Shown: positions 1 to 6,234, counted from the stretch's first letter. The stretch is DNA of 7,595 bases from an uncultured Bacillaceae bacterium (GCA_937995745.1 CALKIU010000144.1:1-7595); one strand, 5' to 3'. The notes: generated from the letters alone by a model not told the origin. Numbers and translations are program-made.

Positions 1-45
1 GTTTTGGACCAAGTGCTTGAATTAGTCAAAAAACGGGAGGGTTAA
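1..45 (+). CDS. PTS lactose/cellobiose EIIB subunit, C-terminal end only (partial)
   Basis: The first 14 codons of the window read in frame 1 as VLDQVLELVKKREG and end in TAA at 43-45, two bases before the EIIC start codon. The ending resembles the last helix of cellobiose-type EIIB proteins (CelA/LicB), which finish with a conserved VLD... helix. EIIB is the cytoplasmic subunit that passes phosphate from EIIA to the incoming sugar. The gene order EIIB-EIIC-EIIA and the 2-base gap to EIIC support the call. The phosphorylated cysteine and the rest of the protein lie upstream of the window, so identity rests on this short tail and on context. Confidence 0.75.
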   Translation, partial: VLDQVLELVKKREG

Positions 46-47
46 AA

Positions 48-1358
48 ATGAAAATTTTGCAATGGCTTGAAGACCATTTGATGGAACCGCTTGGAAGAAT
101 TGCGCAAAATATTTACTTGCAATCGATCCGTGATGCGTTCGTCATTTTCGCCCTTCCTGTCATTTTAACCGGTGCGCTTTTCTTAATCATTGCCAATCCT
201 CCGACAACGATCAATTGGGGAATTATTAGTGCGTGGGAAAATGCCGTAGCTCCCATTCGGGCGGAGATTCTCTTTCCGTTTAATTTAACTTTTGGTATTT
301 TGTCTTTGACGGTTGCGTTTGGCATCGGCTACAGTTTGGGCGAACGAAGAGACATTGATTCAGTGATGGCGGGAATCTTGTCCATGCTTGCCTTTTTTAT
401 GACGGCTTTTCCCGTTACCGCCATCGAAGCAGTGCCCTTTGGCGATATTTTAAGATATTTGGGAGGACAAGGGCTTTTTGTCGCCATTATCCTTGGAATT
501 TTGACAACCGAGTTAATGCGCTTTTTCCTGAAAAAGGGTTTGACTTTTGAAATGCCGGCTGGGGTGCCGCCTTATGTCATGAGAACATTCCGCGCCATGT
601 TGCCATTTATGGTTATTTTGCCGTTGGTGTGGATTGCCCAGTGGATTGTATGGGCGAATTTCGGCATCACCATTCCGCAAGCCGTCTTGGAAATATTTAA
701 ACCTTTGGTAGCTGCTTCCAATTCGTATCCGGCAGCGGTCGCGATGATATTCTTGATGATGCTGCTCTGGTCATTGGGAATCCACGGAATGAACGTGGTT
801 TCCTCCGTGGCCTATCCATTTTGGCTGAGCCAGATGGCGGCAAACGTGGATGCGATTGAAGCAGGGGTTGAAGCAACCGGTATTGTAACAGAACCTTTTT
901 ATCATATGTTTGCCCATATCGGCGGTTCCGGGGCAACATGGGGATTGGTCGTATTCATGCTGTTTTCGGCGTCCAAGCAGTTGAAGCAAGTTGGAAGAAC
1001 GGCACTCATCCCGACCATTTTCAACATTAACGAACCGGTTATTTTCGGTGTTCCGATCGTGTTAAACCCTATTATGTTTATCCCCTTCATTCTTGGGCCG
1101 GTCGTGATCGTAACAATAAACTATATCTTGTTTGCAACAGGAATCCTTCCTCCGGTAGTCATTCAGCCTCCGTTTACCGTGCCGATCTTTTTGGGAGGAT
1201 TTATTGCCACCGGAGGTTCGGTACTGGCCGGTTTGGTACAGGTGATGGATGCCATTATAGCCGCGTTGATCTATTGGCCGTTCTTCAAACGTTATGAAAA
1301 GACACTGGTTGAGCAGGAAAAAGCGGACAAAGCAGGAGATGCATTGCAGCCTGCATGA
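48..1358 (+). CDS. PTS lactose/cellobiose family sugar transporter subunit EIIC
   Basis: This is the membrane permease of a phosphotransferase system, which imports a disaccharide such as cellobiose or another beta-glucoside while EIIB phosphorylates it. At 436 residues it has about the usual family length (roughly 430-450). Diagnostic motifs are MPAGVPPYV at residues 169-177, GIHGMN at 244-249 (His246), GGSGATWGL at 292-300 and NINEPVIFGVP at 326-336 (Glu329). In characterised EIIC proteins of this family, the equivalent His and Glu contact the sugar. Several hydrophobic helices span the chain, and the last 20 or so residues are charged and cytoplasmic. GGGAGG at 35-40 precedes the ATG by 7 bases. 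EIIB ends two bases upstream and EIIA follows after a 72-base gap without an obvious terminator, so all three are probably one operon. Exact sugar specificity cannot be read from sequence. Confidence 0.95.
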   Translation: MKILQWLEDHLMEPLGRIAQNIYLQSIRDAFVIFALPVILTGALFLIIANPPTTINWGIISAWENAVAPIRAEILFPFNLTFGILSLTVAFGIGYSLGERRDIDSVMAGILSMLAFFMTAFPVTAIEAVPFGDILRYLGGQGLFVAIILGILTTELMRFFLKKGLTFEMPAGVPPYVMRTFRAMLPFMVILPLVWIAQWIVWANFGITIPQAVLEIFKPLVAASNSYPAAVAMIFLMMLLWSLGIHGMNVVSSVAYPFWLSQMAANVDAIEAGVEATGIVTEPFYHMFAHIGGSGATWGLVVFMLFSASKQLKQVGRTALIPTIFNINEPVIFGVPIVLNPIMFIPFILGPVVIVTINYILFATGILPPVVIQPPFTVPIFLGGFIATGGSVLAGLVQVMDAIIAALIYWPFFKRYEKTLVEQEKADKAGDALQPA

Positions 1359-1430
1359 ACATGAAGTCGTTTAAATGAAACTGCGGCATAAAATGGAGAA
1401 CTTAATATATGTCTTTGGAGGATGAATTCT

Positions 1431-1769
1431 ATGACGAATGAAGAAGCTGCTTTTAAGTTGATTCTTCATGGCGGCAACGCCCGGGGAGAAGCTTATGAAG
1501 CGTTGGACGCCGCCGAGGATTTTGATTTTGAACAGGCACAAAAACATATTGAAGAAGCGGAAAAAGAATTTTACACGAGCCACAGATATCAAACGGAACT
1601 AATCCGTGATGAAAAATCGGTGCCCAACTTTTTGCTTGTCCATGCACAGGACCATGTGATGACCGCCCAAGCGGAACTCAACTTGATTAAACGTCTGATC
1701 GACAGTTATCGTTATATACACAGTTTGGAAAAAAGGTTGGAAAAATTGGAAGCCGGGATAAGCAAATAG
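1431..1769 (+). CDS. PTS lactose/cellobiose EIIA subunit
   Basis: This is the cytoplasmic EIIA subunit, which takes phosphate from HPr and passes it to EIIB. It has 112 residues, typical of the LacF/CelC family of small all-helical trimers. The active-site motif VHAQDH lies at residues 70-75. By comparison with E. coli ChbA (His89) and lactococcal EIIA-Lac (His78), His71 is the phosphorylated residue and Asp74 the trimer metal ligand. The N-terminal stretch FKLILHGGNARGEAYEAL also fits the family. An ATG at 1422 is possible, but GGAGG at 1417-1421 abuts it with no spacing. The ATG at 1431 sits 9 bases after that site, and its MTNEEAAF start matches the family better, so I chose 1431. It is the last gene of the PTS operon, and terminators follow directly. 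Confidence 0.93.
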   Translation: MTNEEAAFKLILHGGNARGEAYEALDAAEDFDFEQAQKHIEEAEKEFYTSHRYQTELIRDEKSVPNFLLVHAQDHVMTAQAELNLIKRLIDSYRYIHSLEKRLEKLEAGISK

Positions 1770-1805
1770 GAAGGCAGAATATTCAAGCCCGTGTTGCCTT
1801 CTTTT
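1770..1805 (+). terminator. possible weak terminator after EIIA
   Basis: GAAGGCA at 1770-1776 can pair with TGCCTTC at 1795-1801 (7 bp, 18-base loop), followed by TTTT at 1802-1805. It begins right after the EIIA stop codon. The large loop and short T-run make it weaker than the hairpin about 60 bases downstream, so some transcripts may read through to that one. Confidence 0.5.
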
Positions 1806-1863
1806 GCGGTGAAAATTTTCGGATTGTAATAAAGGACGGAAAAGTCAAAGTTTATTTGCAAAG

Positions 1864-1906
1864 GGTTGCAAAAAGCCGGTTGAATGGCTTTTTGCAGCCT
1901 TTTTTT
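1864..1906 (+). terminator. strong intrinsic terminator of the PTS operon
   Basis: GGTTGCAAAAAGCC (1864-1877) pairs with GGCTTTTTGCAGCC (1886-1899) to form a 14-bp stem with one G-U pair and an 8-base loop, followed by seven T residues at 1900-1906. The T-run is on the plus-strand 3' side only, so it serves the PTS operon. It should isolate the phosphatase gene downstream. Confidence 0.9.
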
Positions 1907-2200
1907 CTTGCAATGCTTTCTTGCGAAGAATGTTGCAAGGAATTACGGTTGGCGCAAAACTGTCCGGATAATAAAAAAAACCCGCCGCTTTGCCGGGATT
2001 TTACCGCAACGGTGCATCCAAACGGAAAAGCCTCCTTTTTCAAAGGCTGGCATTTCGTTTCAGTATTATTTTCATATAATAAGCGGTATAATGAAATACA
2101 GAATGCTATCTTAAGGATTTAGCGGAAATATTTGTTATCATATAAAAATAAAGGAAGAGTTTTCGAAAAGAAATCCGACAGAAAAGGAGGAATGTAGTAA
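1907..2200. other. intergenic region upstream of the HAD phosphatase gene
   Basis: No credible gene is seen here. Short open frames on both strands run through the strong terminator at 1864-1906 and lack ribosome binding sites. On the minus strand two short stems are followed by T-runs (CCCG/CGGG at 1981-1997 next to an A-tract, and AGCCT/AGGCT at 2029-2048). No minus-strand gene ends here to use them. A TTTTCGAAAA palindrome lies at 2160-2169. The AT-rich part from about 2050 onward probably holds the phosphatase promoter. Confidence 0.5.
2075..2092 (+). promoter_or_regulatory. possible -10 elements for the HAD phosphatase gene
   Basis: Two perfect TATAAT hexamers lie 12 bases apart at 2075-2080 and 2087-2092, in the AT-rich stretch between the PTS terminator and the phosphatase gene. 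Neither has a good TTGACA-like -35 element at 16-18 bases, so the assignment is tentative. A further TATAAA at 2141-2146 is another candidate. Confidence 0.35.
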
Positions 2201-3070
2201 TTGCAAACCACACACGCGAATGCTTGGAAAGAGTTGATAGAGAGAAACGGGTTCAGGCCATTCCCCATGCCGGAGAAACCGAAATATATCGCTTTCTGCG
2301 ATTTTGACGAGAGCTATTTTCCCCATCACAGGACGGCGGATTGGCAGGAGAGCATCCGCCGGCTGGAAGAATTTATTTTTGAAAAGAGCGAAAAAGAAGG
2401 ATTAATGATCGGGCTTGTTACCGGAAGCAGGCTGAATTGGGTTTTTGAAAAAATGGCGTCTGGCGGATATCGGTTTGCGCCGCATTTTATTGCCAGTGCC
2501 TTTGGTACGCAAATCCATTATTTCACAGAATCCGAAATGGGAAAAATGGATGAAGAATGGAAACGGCATATCGCCGGACAAGGTTACACTTATGAAAAAA
2601 TTGAGGAAATTCTCCGTTTGTTGCGCGAGAAAGATATTGTGCTGAAGAGGCAGGAATATGTGGAATTCGTCGACCATTCGCACAGTTATTATTATTTTAT
2701 GAAAAATGAGGATGAGGATAAAAAGAATATTGAGTATATCAGAAAGTTGGCCGCATCTTACGGGATTACCGTCAATATCAGCCGCTGCAATCCGTATGTG
2801 GGAGATCCGGAAAATGCGTATGATGTGGATTTTATTTCCCGCGGGGCCGGCAAAGAAGAGATTGTCAAGTTTATTTTAAAAAAATTTGCAGTAGACCGGG
2901 AAAATTCTTTTGCTTTTGGCGACAGCGGCAATGATTTGAAAATGCTGCGGACGGTGGGTAACGGCTATTTGCTTGCAAATGCAACCGAAGAAGCAAAAAG
3001 AAAATACAACCGCATAGCGGAGGGGCCCTATACGGACGGAATTTACAAGACTTTAAAAAACAGGATGTGA
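2201..3070 (+). CDS. HAD-IIB sugar-phosphate phosphatase, NtdB / sucrose-phosphatase type
   Basis: This 289-residue cytoplasmic phosphatase has all four HAD motifs. They are DFDES at residues 34-38 (nucleophile Asp34, acid/base Asp36), TGS at 74-76, Lys218 in GAGK, and GDSGND at 240-245 (Mg-binding Asp241 and Asp245). The cap domain lies between motifs II and III, as in subclass IIB. From memory it matches B. subtilis NtdB (kanosamine-6-phosphate phosphatase, about 280 residues) at several points: CDFDE-YFPH, PHFIAS, NPY-GDPE, YDVDFI and MLRTVGNGYLL. The start is TTG, with AAGGAGG at 2184-2190 ten bases upstream. An ATG at 2192 is followed at once by a stop. The partner genes ntdA and ntdC are not in the window, so the substrate may be kanosamine-6-phosphate or another hexose phosphate. 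The gene appears monocistronic between two terminators. Confidence 0.9.
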   Translation: MQTTHANAWKELIERNGFRPFPMPEKPKYIAFCDFDESYFPHHRTADWQESIRRLEEFIFEKSEKEGLMIGLVTGSRLNWVFEKMASGGYRFAPHFIASAFGTQIHYFTESEMGKMDEEWKRHIAGQGYTYEKIEEILRLLREKDIVLKRQEYVEFVDHSHSYYYFMKNEDEDKKNIEYIRKLAASYGITVNISRCNPYVGDPENAYDVDFISRGAGKEEIVKFILKKFAVDRENSFAFGDSGNDLKMLRTVGNGYLLANATEEAKRKYNRIAEGPYTDGIYKTLKNRM

Positions 3071-3333
3071 ACCTTTTTGACGCAGTATGACAGCGGCAAA
3101 AGGCTCTCGTCCCGGCAGGCCAAAAAGACGTTCATTGCCGGCAATCCTTGCCTTTATACGGCAGCCGCCCGGCGAGTCGGAAAGCGCCCGGAACGGAAGA
3201 GTTGTATGCCTATTTCCCGGGCAATTTTTTGGCATAACCAACCGGCGCGCTCCGTCTTGATGAGGCTTGTTCACAAAATGGGGCAATTTTTTCGGACCGG
3301 CAGCGGGTGGTGCCACCGCGTGATTGGGCCGGT
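3071..3333 (+). other. GC-rich non-coding stretch, possible degenerate T-box-like leader
   Basis: This stretch is visibly GC-richer than its flanks and rich in self-complementary segments. These include the palindrome ATTGCCGGCAAT at 3134-3145, a TATGCC/GGCATA pair at 3205-3210 and 3231-3236, and the hairpin around 3294-3335. Near its 3' end GGTGCCACCGCG (3309-3320) differs at one position from the T-box core GGTGGNACCGCG. Upstream pieces loosely resemble other T-box segments: an AGTA near the start (3084-3087), GAGTTG at 3199-3204 and CCGTCTTGATGAGG around 3252-3264. I could not fold a convincing Stem I or read a specifier codon. No plus-strand gene follows, so this may be a remnant, a 3' UTR or chance. 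Open frames across it have no recognisable protein character. Confidence 0.25.
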
Positions 3334-3342
3334 TCATTTTTT
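3294..3342 (+). terminator. intrinsic terminator downstream of the HAD phosphatase gene
   Basis: GGACCGGC (3294-3301) pairs with GCCGGTTC (3328-3335) as an 8-bp stem with one G-U pair. It encloses a second arm (GGTG/CACC, 3306-3317) and is followed by six T residues at 3337-3342. The T-run overlaps the stop codon and last codons of the convergent minus-strand gene. The minus strand has no T-run after the stem, so this mainly serves plus-strand transcription. Confidence 0.75.
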
Positions 3343-4158
3343 ATGTCTCCGGTGCCGTTCCAGTTTGGCCAGACTTTCTTTAATGCGCGGATAGGCGCGC
3401 TCCAGATGTTTGTGGACGAAGTTTTTCTCTTTTAACAGCTTTTCGTATTTGTTTCTTAATTCAGCCAGATATTCTTTTCTTTTTTCAATAGCCGCTTCCA
3501 GCTCTGTCTTTGAAACTTTGAGCTTGTGTTTGACCTGGCTAGTTGTCTTTATGGCTGTGCTAACCCCTTTGTAAATGTTGATGCCGAGCTCGTCGGAAGA
3601 GGCTTTCAGCTTTTTGGCAATATCATCAAGAAGGCGGAGCCGTTTCTTGATCTTCATAATTCCTAAAACGGTGACAATGACATCGGCAATTAATGAAGCG
3701 AACAAGATAGCAAGAACAAGATGGCCGGGCGGATGATTCATGAAGGAAACGAATTTTTCCACTGAAGGGTGGACAATATGGATGACAAAAACGGCAGCGA
3801 GCCCCCAAGCCAGCGAGAACTTTAAGCAAATATATCCCTTGATGTTAAAAGGCACGTCGGAGTAATCCCACCATTTATGATGAAACACCTTTTCCAAAAT
3901 ATAGCCGGTGATAAACTCCAATGCGGAAGTAATGATGATGGCTCCAAAAAAGAGGAGGATCACATTATCCTTGATTGGTTGAAAAATAATCAACAGCAAA
4001 ATCATTCCGAATCCATAAATGGGGCATAGCGGACCGAGTAAAAATCCCCTGTTGACAAATTTTCCGCTTGTGACCGCCTTATAAGCCACTTCCGTACACC
4101 AGCCCAAAAAGGCGTATATGAGAAAAAACCAAGCATAATCCACGAAGGTATAGGACAT
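3334..4158 (-). CDS. CmpB-like membrane protein (putative ABC-transporter type IV family)
   Basis: This 274-residue integral membrane protein has about five hydrophobic helices (residues 8-26, 38-60, 66-88, 109-130 and 146-169). The first half carries the signature of the putative ABC-transporter type IV (CmpB) family: FLGWCTEV near 17-24, GKFVNRGFLLGPLCPIYG at 32-49, and WWDYSDVPFNIKGYICLKFS at 96-115. The second half (about 170-274) is a highly charged, Lys/Glu/Arg-rich, probably helical or coiled-coil tail ending in RHRRHKK. The family is named for an ABC transporter but its biochemical role is not established, and no ATPase gene is adjacent, so I assign no transport function. The ATG at 4158 has AGGAGG at 4171-4166 seven bases upstream, which supports this start. 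A minus-strand TATAAT at 4196-4191 may be its -10. The gene is convergent with the phosphatase and appears monocistronic. Confidence 0.85.
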   Translation of the reverse strand: MSYTFVDYAWFFLIYAFLGWCTEVAYKAVTSGKFVNRGFLLGPLCPIYGFGMILLLIIFQPIKDNVILLFFGAIIITSALEFITGYILEKVFHHKWWDYSDVPFNIKGYICLKFSLAWGLAAVFVIHIVHPSVEKFVSFMNHPPGHLVLAILFASLIADVIVTVLGIMKIKKRLRLLDDIAKKLKASSDELGINIYKGVSTAIKTTSQVKHKLKVSKTELEAAIEKRKEYLAELRNKYEKLLKEKNFVHKHLERAYPRIKESLAKLERHRRHKK

Positions 4159-4190
4159 TGGACTTCCTCCTGATTGACCGTTTTAAAGTT

Positions 4191-4225
4191 ATTATAAAAG
4201 AAAACAAGCACAGCCCTGTGTGCAA
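4191..4225 (-). promoter_or_regulatory. possible promoter of the CmpB-like gene with an inverted repeat
   Basis: On the minus strand a perfect TATAAT occupies 4196-4191, about 33 bases before the start codon. No good -35 is seen at 16-18 bases. TTGCAC at 4225-4220 is 23 bases away, too far for standard spacing. Between them lies the inverted repeat CACAG-cc-CTGTG (4209-4220), which could be an operator or chance. Confidence 0.4.
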
Positions 4226-4488
4226 AAATGTTGTAAATTTGTGACATGTTAAACGGCAGGCGGGAGGCCGCCAAATGGGGCATGGCCACCGTCTTCACGA
4301 TGTTGTAAAGGGCTTGAAGCAGATTGGAAAACATTCTGTGTTGCAAAATTGTATATTTAAAAATTTTTTGGAAGAGTAAAATCTTGCCGAACTGTGTTTG
4401 CCTATGTTTTCAGGCATCTCTGGCTCTTACAACACGCTGCCTGTCGTTGTCATTAAAATGAACCGTTAAGAGGATACGGAAAAACGAT

Positions 4489-4524
4489 ACTGCCTTCACC
4501 GCATTTGGAGAAGGCAGTTTTTTT
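4489..4524 (+). terminator. orphan intrinsic terminator upstream of the aldehyde dehydrogenase gene
   Basis: ACTGCCTTC (4489-4497) and GAAGGCAGT (4510-4518) form a perfect 9-bp stem with a 12-base loop, followed by T residues to 4524. The orientation is plus. The nearest upstream plus-strand gene ends at 3070 and already has its own terminator, so what this one terminates is unclear. The dehydrogenase promoter elements lie downstream of it. Confidence 0.8.
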
Positions 4525-4567
4525 GTGGATATGTCGACAATTGACAGAAAATTTGTAATTATTTTCA

Positions 4568-4596
4568 TTGATTTTACATTTATTGGAATCTATCAT
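4568..4596 (+). promoter_or_regulatory. candidate SigA promoter of the aldehyde dehydrogenase gene
   Basis: TTGATT (4568-4573) and TATCAT (4591-4596) are separated by 17 bases and match the vegetative consensus at four and five positions. Transcription would start near 4603, leaving a leader of about 90 bases. A perfect TTGACA at 4541-4546 is an alternative -35, but its 17-base partner TTCATT is poor. The palindrome TGTCGACA at 4532-4539 just upstream could bind a regulator. Confidence 0.5.
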
Positions 4597-4694
4597 TAAG
4601 AATAGAGGGCGCAGCGAGAATATAAGAGTTCTAGGATGGAAAAGGAAGAAAACAAGAAATGGAAGAAAATACATATGTTTAAGGAGGAATATGG

Positions 4695-6179
4695 ATGAGT
4701 CATGCAGTTGTACAATTGAAAGAAAAAGTAGAAAAGTTTTTGCAGGGAACGAAAAAGCTTTATATTAACGGCCAATTTGTTGAAAGCAAGTCCGGAAAGA
4801 CTTTCAATTCGTATAATCCGGCAACGGGGGAAGTGCTGGCAACAGTTTATGAAGCGCAAGCAGAAGATATAGACGAGGCTGTGAAGGCTGCCCGAAAGGC
4901 TTTTGATGAAGGTCCTTGGTCAAAAATGAATCCTGCCGAGCGCAGCAGGTTGATGTACAAACTCGCCGATTTGATGGAAGAAAATAAGGAAGAATTGGCG
5001 CAATTGGAGACGCTGGACAACGGAAAACCGATCCGCGAGACGACTCACGCCGATATCCCCCTTGCCATTGAACATATGAGATATTACGCCGGCTGGTGCA
5101 CGAAAATCGTCGGACAAACCATTCCTGTCAATGGACCGTTCTTTAACTATACACGTCATGAACCTGTAGGTGTCGTCGGACAAATTATTCCTTGGAACTT
5201 CCCGCTTCTTATGGCCATGTGGAAATTGGGCGCCGCCCTTGCAACAGGATGTACGGTTGTCCTGAAACCTGCCGAACAAACACCGCTGACAGCATTGTAT
5301 TTAGCTGAATTGATTGAAGAAGCAGGCTTCCCGCCGGGGGTAATCAACATTGTGCCCGGATTCGGTGAAACGGCAGGAGCACCGCTTGTTGAACATCCGC
5401 TCGTTGATAAAATTGCCTTCACCGGCTCAACTGAGGTCGGAAAGCAAATTATGGCCAATGCGGCCAAGACGGTGAAACGCGTCACGCTCGAACTGGGCGG
5501 AAAATCTCCAAACATCATTCTCCCTGATGCTGATTTGCCGCGGGCAATAAGAGGCGCATTGAACGGAGTCATGTTTAACCAGGGACAAGTATGCTGTGCC
5601 GGGTCCCGGGTGTTCATCCAAAAGAAACATTATGACAACGTCGTCGCTGATATGGTCAGCTACGCGAAAAAGATTAAGCAGGGAGCAGGAATCCTCCCGG
5701 ATACGGAGATGGGCCCCCTTGTTTCCGATGAACAGCAAAACCGGGTTCTCGGTTATATTGAAAAGGGAATTGAAGAAGGCGCCGAATTGCTAACGGGCGG
5801 AAACAAACCGAGGGAAGAAGGTTATTTCGTCGCTCCGACCATTTTTGCCAAAGTAGACGATGATATGACCATCGCCCAGGAAGAAATTTTTGGTCCTGTC
5901 ATTTCCGCCATGCCGTTTGAGGATTTGGATGAATTGATCGAAAGAGCCAATAAAACCATTTACGGACTGGCTGCCGGAGTTTGGACACGCGATGTGGCCA
6001 AGGCTCATTACATTGCCAGCAAGCTGAAAGCGGGCACGGTTTGGATTAATTGCTATAACGCTTTTGATGCAGCTTCACCGTTTGGCGGTTATAAGCAATC
6101 CGGAATAGGCCGTGAAATGGGATCCTATGCTTTGGAAAATTATACAGAAGTGAAGAGTGTCTGGGTTTACATGAAATAA
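4695..6179 (+). CDS. dhaS: NAD-dependent aldehyde dehydrogenase, DhaS-like
   Basis: This 494-residue cytoplasmic enzyme oxidises aldehydes to carboxylic acids with NAD(P). Family residues are intact: PWNFP at 166-170 (oxyanion-hole Asn168), KPAE at 191-194 (cofactor Lys191), GSTEVG at 244-249, general-base Glu266 in LELGGK, catalytic Cys300 in GQVCCAG, and EEIFGPV at 396-402. It resembles B. subtilis DhaS (about 495 residues) along its whole length as I recall that protein, including FLQGTKKLYI near the N-terminus and the AASPFGGYKQSG and GREMGSYAL blocks near the C-terminus. The natural substrate is not evident from sequence. The ATG at 4695 has AAGGAGG at 4681-4687 seven bases upstream. A nearer ATG at 4691 is in another frame and soon stops. 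The gene stands alone, with its own promoter region and terminator. Confidence 0.95.
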   Translation: MSHAVVQLKEKVEKFLQGTKKLYINGQFVESKSGKTFNSYNPATGEVLATVYEAQAEDIDEAVKAARKAFDEGPWSKMNPAERSRLMYKLADLMEENKEELAQLETLDNGKPIRETTHADIPLAIEHMRYYAGWCTKIVGQTIPVNGPFFNYTRHEPVGVVGQIIPWNFPLLMAMWKLGAALATGCTVVLKPAEQTPLTALYLAELIEEAGFPPGVINIVPGFGETAGAPLVEHPLVDKIAFTGSTEVGKQIMANAAKTVKRVTLELGGKSPNIILPDADLPRAIRGALNGVMFNQGQVCCAGSRVFIQKKHYDNVVADMVSYAKKIKQGAGILPDTEMGPLVSDEQQNRVLGYIEKGIEEGAELLTGGNKPREEGYFVAPTIFAKVDDDMTIAQEEIFGPVISAMPFEDLDELIERANKTIYGLAAGVWTRDVAKAHYIASKLKAGTVWINCYNAFDAASPFGGYKQSGIGREMGSYALENYTEVKSVWVYMK

Positions 6180-6197
6180 TTTGACCGGCAGTTTTAA

Positions 6198-6234
6198 GGG
6201 ATAAGAGCTGCGTCTCTTATCCCGTCTCTTTTTT
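6198..6234 (+). terminator. intrinsic terminator of the aldehyde dehydrogenase gene
   Basis: GGGATAAGAG (6198-6207) and CTCTTATCCC (6214-6223) form a perfect 10-bp stem with a 6-base loop. A T-rich tail follows, ending in six T residues at 6229-6234. It begins 18 bases after the stop codon. In the minus direction the stem is followed by TTAAAA, so it might also weakly stop transcripts from the small gene at 6317-6526. Confidence 0.92.

Larger units (their letters stand above)
4226..4694. other. intergenic region between the CmpB-like gene and the aldehyde dehydrogenase gene
   Basis: No recognisable protein gene is present. The part from 4245 to 4335 is GC-richer and reads on the plus strand as a short frame interrupted by stops at 4305 and 4314. 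The minus-strand frame over 4159-4346 has no family features and runs into the CmpB-like gene in another frame. From 4340 to 4375 the sequence is very AT-rich. It then contains an intrinsic terminator with no gene upstream of it (4489-4524), a TGTCGACA palindrome (4532-4539) and promoter elements for the dehydrogenase gene. The 4226-4488 part could encode a small RNA, but I found no convincing promoter for one. Confidence 0.4.

Noticed and set aside
1422..1430. Earlier ATG for the EIIA gene
   Set aside because: The ribosome binding site GGAGG at 1417-1421 directly abuts this ATG, while the ATG at 1431 is properly spaced and gives the family-like N-terminus.
1856..2122. Overlapping open frames on both strands after the PTS operon
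   Set aside because: They cover the strong terminator hairpin, lack ribosome binding sites and do not resemble any protein family.
3053..3337. 94-codon minus-strand frame whose ATG overlaps the CmpB-like stop codon (ATGA), with GGAG nine bases upstream
   Set aside because: The overlap looks like translational coupling, but the protein has no family character, is rich in Pro, Gly, Arg and His, runs through the phosphatase terminator and into the end of the phosphatase gene. It is better explained as a shadow of the structured non-coding stretch.
3077..3394. 105-codon plus-strand frame starting with TTG just after the phosphatase gene
   Set aside because: It has no ribosome binding site, reads through a strong terminator into the convergent gene, and has no recognisable protein features.
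4002..4346. 114-codon minus-strand frame overlapping the start of the CmpB-like gene
   Set aside because: Half of it is the CmpB-like gene in another frame. The rest has no family features and no supporting ribosome binding site.
5156..5738. Long minus-strand frames inside the aldehyde dehydrogenase gene
   Set aside because: They lie opposite a clearly conserved coding sequence and arise from its codon bias.
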